From contig JAFZBQ010000034.1 of NCBI GenBank assembly GCA_017561665.1, positions 37,509 through 101,508 of the forward strand: a stretch of DNA of 64,000 nucleotides. The letters run 5' to 3'. The position numbers and the translations under genes were made by a program. This document shows, one piece after another, positions 62,477 through 64,000 of this stretch (position 1 is the stretch's first letter; every line of letters begins with the position of its first letter). Below the pieces are notes generated by a model. It was not told the origin of the DNA, did not search any database, and was given only the letters and a program-made list of their open reading frames with translations. This stretch comes from Bacteroidales bacterium (GTDB lineage: Bacteria; Bacteroidota; Bacteroidia; Bacteroidales; UBA932).

Positions 62477-62965
62477 TTACTTCTTTACATTAGGATCGAT
62501 ACCCCGCTCCCAGATGAGGTGGGTTATATCCTTGTGCACCGGCCCCTCTATCTTGTAGAGGCGCTGGTTTGTGGTGCGGTGGTTCAGAGGCCCGAGCTTT
62601 TCGATATAGGGGCCCAGTTTGATGTAGTTGAATACGCGCCAGTAGGAATTGGGCACCTCGTTGCGGCCTGAATAAAGGGCAATCTCTATCTCCGGATGGT
62701 TGTCGCGCAGGTACCACGCCAGATCCAGGAACGATTCGTCGTCCTGCCCCTCGCCAAAAAACAAGAAGCAGTTCACCCCGAAATTGTCGGCCAGCAGCGC
62801 CTCAATCACATCTACGGTCAGCTCCTCCCCCACGTCGGTCTGGAGAAACGGAGAGTGGCAGCCCGGGCAGCGCATCGGGCAGTTACTGACATCTACGGCA
62901 AGAGATACCTTGCCGGGTATCTCTTCCAAAACCACAGATGTCGCCTGTGGAACGTATTTAATCAC
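62477..62965 (-). CDS. nrdG: Anaerobic ribonucleoside-triphosphate reductase activating enzyme
   Basis: 162 residues. Radical-SAM cluster motif CPMRCPGC, the CX3CX2C form used by NrdG, then GEGQDD in the place of the usual GGEP. It generates the glycyl radical in NrdD using SAM. Four bases after the nrdD stop, same strand. Confidence 0.93.
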   Translation of the reverse strand: MIKYVPQATSVVLEEIPGKVSLAVDVSNCPMRCPGCHSPFLQTDVGEELTVDVIEALLADNFGVNCFLFFGEGQDDESFLDLAWYLRDNHPEIEIALYSGRNEVPNSYWRVFNYIKLGPYIEKLGPLNHRTTNQRLYKIEGPVHKDITHLIWERGIDPNVKK

Positions 62966-62969
62966 GACT

Positions 62970-64000
62970 TTACTTTTCTTCTATGGAAGTGGGAACTTCG
63001 CTGGGGTTGTAATAGCGGGCCTTGGCCTCTGTCTGGCGCATCTCGCTGAAAGATGATACTCTCTTGAGGTAGCCGATCACGCGGGTCAGGTAGTCCAGGT
63101 TGTGGCTGCCGCACTTGGGGCACTCCTGCAGGGTATCCTTGCTGATGTACCCGCAGTCGTTGCAGACGGTGTTGCGGCAGTTGAAGGTAAAGTAGTTGGT
63201 GCCGTAGTGGGCGGCGACGTTCAGCAGCTGACGGTACTGCTCAAAGCTCAGGTGCTCCTCTACGTTCATGTGCAGCGCGCTGCCGCCGTCCAGGTACTTC
63301 ACGTAGTCCTCGCCGTGCAGTTTGAACTTGTCTATCATGGAGAGGCTGGTATCCTCCGGATTGTAGAAGTAAGAGCTGTACATGTTGTGGTGAGGCGATA
63401 CGAAGTAGCCGTCGCGCATATCCCACTTGTAGTTCTTGCCGGAAAGGTTCTCTCCCGGAACGAACTCGGTGTTGAACATCGTGTCTTTGGTCTTGTCCTT
63501 GCGGTTGGCCACGTTGATGGTCTCCAGCATCATGTTCACGAAGTCCTTGTAGTCGTTGTTGGGAGAAACCTCCAGGCCCAGGAATTCGGCTGCATCTGTG
63601 AGGCCGTTGACACCCACGGTGAGATACTGCTTGTTCATCGAGATGAAACCCGCGCGGTAAACGTCCAGCATGTCGGCCTTCAGGAAGTCCTTGATGATCT
63701 CGTTGAAGGCGGTCTGGTACTTGTGGACGGCCAGAGTCTCGTCGGTAACCTCATCGCGGATGTACTGGTAGAGCTTTTCGCGGTCGTACTCTTCCTGGCC
63801 CAGGGCCACGCCGCGCTTCATATCCACGCGCTTCTCGTTCTTGAAGTACTTCATTGCGGCGTTCTGCACCAGGCGGTTCAGGTTGATGGTCATCACGCTC
63901 TTGGAACCGGTTGCAACAGATGCGGTACCCATCGAATACTGGTGGGTGTTGTGGTTGTGTCCGTCCTCTTTCTGGATCTCGTTGCGCAGGCGGCAGCAGC
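62970..64000 (-). CDS. nrdD: Anaerobic ribonucleoside-triphosphate reductase, 5' part outside window
   Basis: The frame stays open to the right edge (codons before 63932 read NEIQKEDGHNHNTHQYS), so the start lies outside; about 343 residues are visible. Conserved parts include YLDGGSALHMNVEEHLS, the zinc-binding CNDCG and CPKCG, and the glycyl-radical loop RVIGYLKRVSSFSE near the C-terminus. Makes dNTPs without oxygen; supports an anaerobic life style. Confidence 0.96.
   Translation of the reverse strand, partial: CCRLRNEIQKEDGHNHNTHQYSMGTASVATGSKSVMTINLNRLVQNAAMKYFKNEKRVDMKRGVALGQEEYDREKLYQYIRDEVTDETLAVHKYQTAFNEIIKDFLKADMLDVYRAGFISMNKQYLTVGVNGLTDAAEFLGLEVSPNNDYKDFVNMMLETINVANRKDKTKDTMFNTEFVPGENLSGKNYKWDMRDGYFVSPHHNMYSSYFYNPEDTSLSMIDKFKLHGEDYVKYLDGGSALHMNVEEHLSFEQYRQLLNVAAHYGTNYFTFNCRNTVCNDCGYISKDTLQECPKCGSHNLDYLTRVIGYLKRVSSFSEMRQTEAKARYYNPSEVPTSIEEK

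Overview
The window looks like a chromosome segment from an anaerobic Bacteroidota, most likely Bacteroidales. The sequence basis is: repeated TAnnTTTG -7 promoter boxes with weak Shine-Dalgarno signals; an ECF sigma factor with a FecR-type anti-sigma and an STN-bearing TonB receptor; a DUF4249-type lipoprotein; a DUF4783-type protein; many short lipoprotein signals; and an anaerobic ribonucleotide reductase (nrdG/nrdD). Genus is not determinable by eye. No tRNA or CRISPR array was seen, and the only recognised RNA gene is rnpB.

Two compositional regions are visible. Positions 1 to about 19,500 are AT-rich accessory DNA. They hold: the 3' part of a GHKL-type ATPase gene; a leftward operon (12.7 to 1.76 kb) of ECF sigma, short FecR-like anti-sigma, TonB receptor, DUF4249 lipoprotein, C10-type cysteine peptidase, two paralogous HExxH lipoproteins and three small lipoproteins; a DUF2442/DUF4160 pair; and a three-gene cassette (DNA methyltransferase, a protein with two GHKL ATPase/kinase modules, and a divergent receiver-domain protein) that resembles a signalling-controlled modification or defence system. 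The composition changes abruptly just before rnpB, so that junction may be an island edge.

From 19.5 kb onward the DNA is GC-richer and mostly core. A leftward block holds rnpB, a PlsC-like acyltransferase, parE, der and a sigma-54-type response regulator without an HTH. Rightward cmk-ispH follows. Then comes a mobile patch: a RAYT-like Y1 transposase with three copies of a two-hairpin REP-like repeat, bracketing L-rhamnose mutarotase, GH3 and GH99-like genes. After that come efp, rlmH with an NtrY-like kinase, rsmI with a ComEA-like gene, tdk, a leftward fumarase/ABC exporter/split 5'-nucleotidase operon, and a leftward rlmN-patatin-recX-prfB operon. prfB keeps the programmed +1 frameshift.

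The right end holds a LOG-family gene, recA, trpS, umuDC and a YgjP-type peptidase. These are followed by an alarmone synthetase next to a separate HD hydrolase, a kinase-fold phosphotransferase, a SpoIIE-type phosphatase fused to an anti-sigma-kinase-like ATPase, a STAS protein, a K+/H+ antiporter, a small secreted protein, and nrdG/nrdD (cut by the window end).

Three kinds of small dispersed repeats run through the core. One of them, a palindrome followed by AATGAC-containing repeats, sits in frame inside two proteins.
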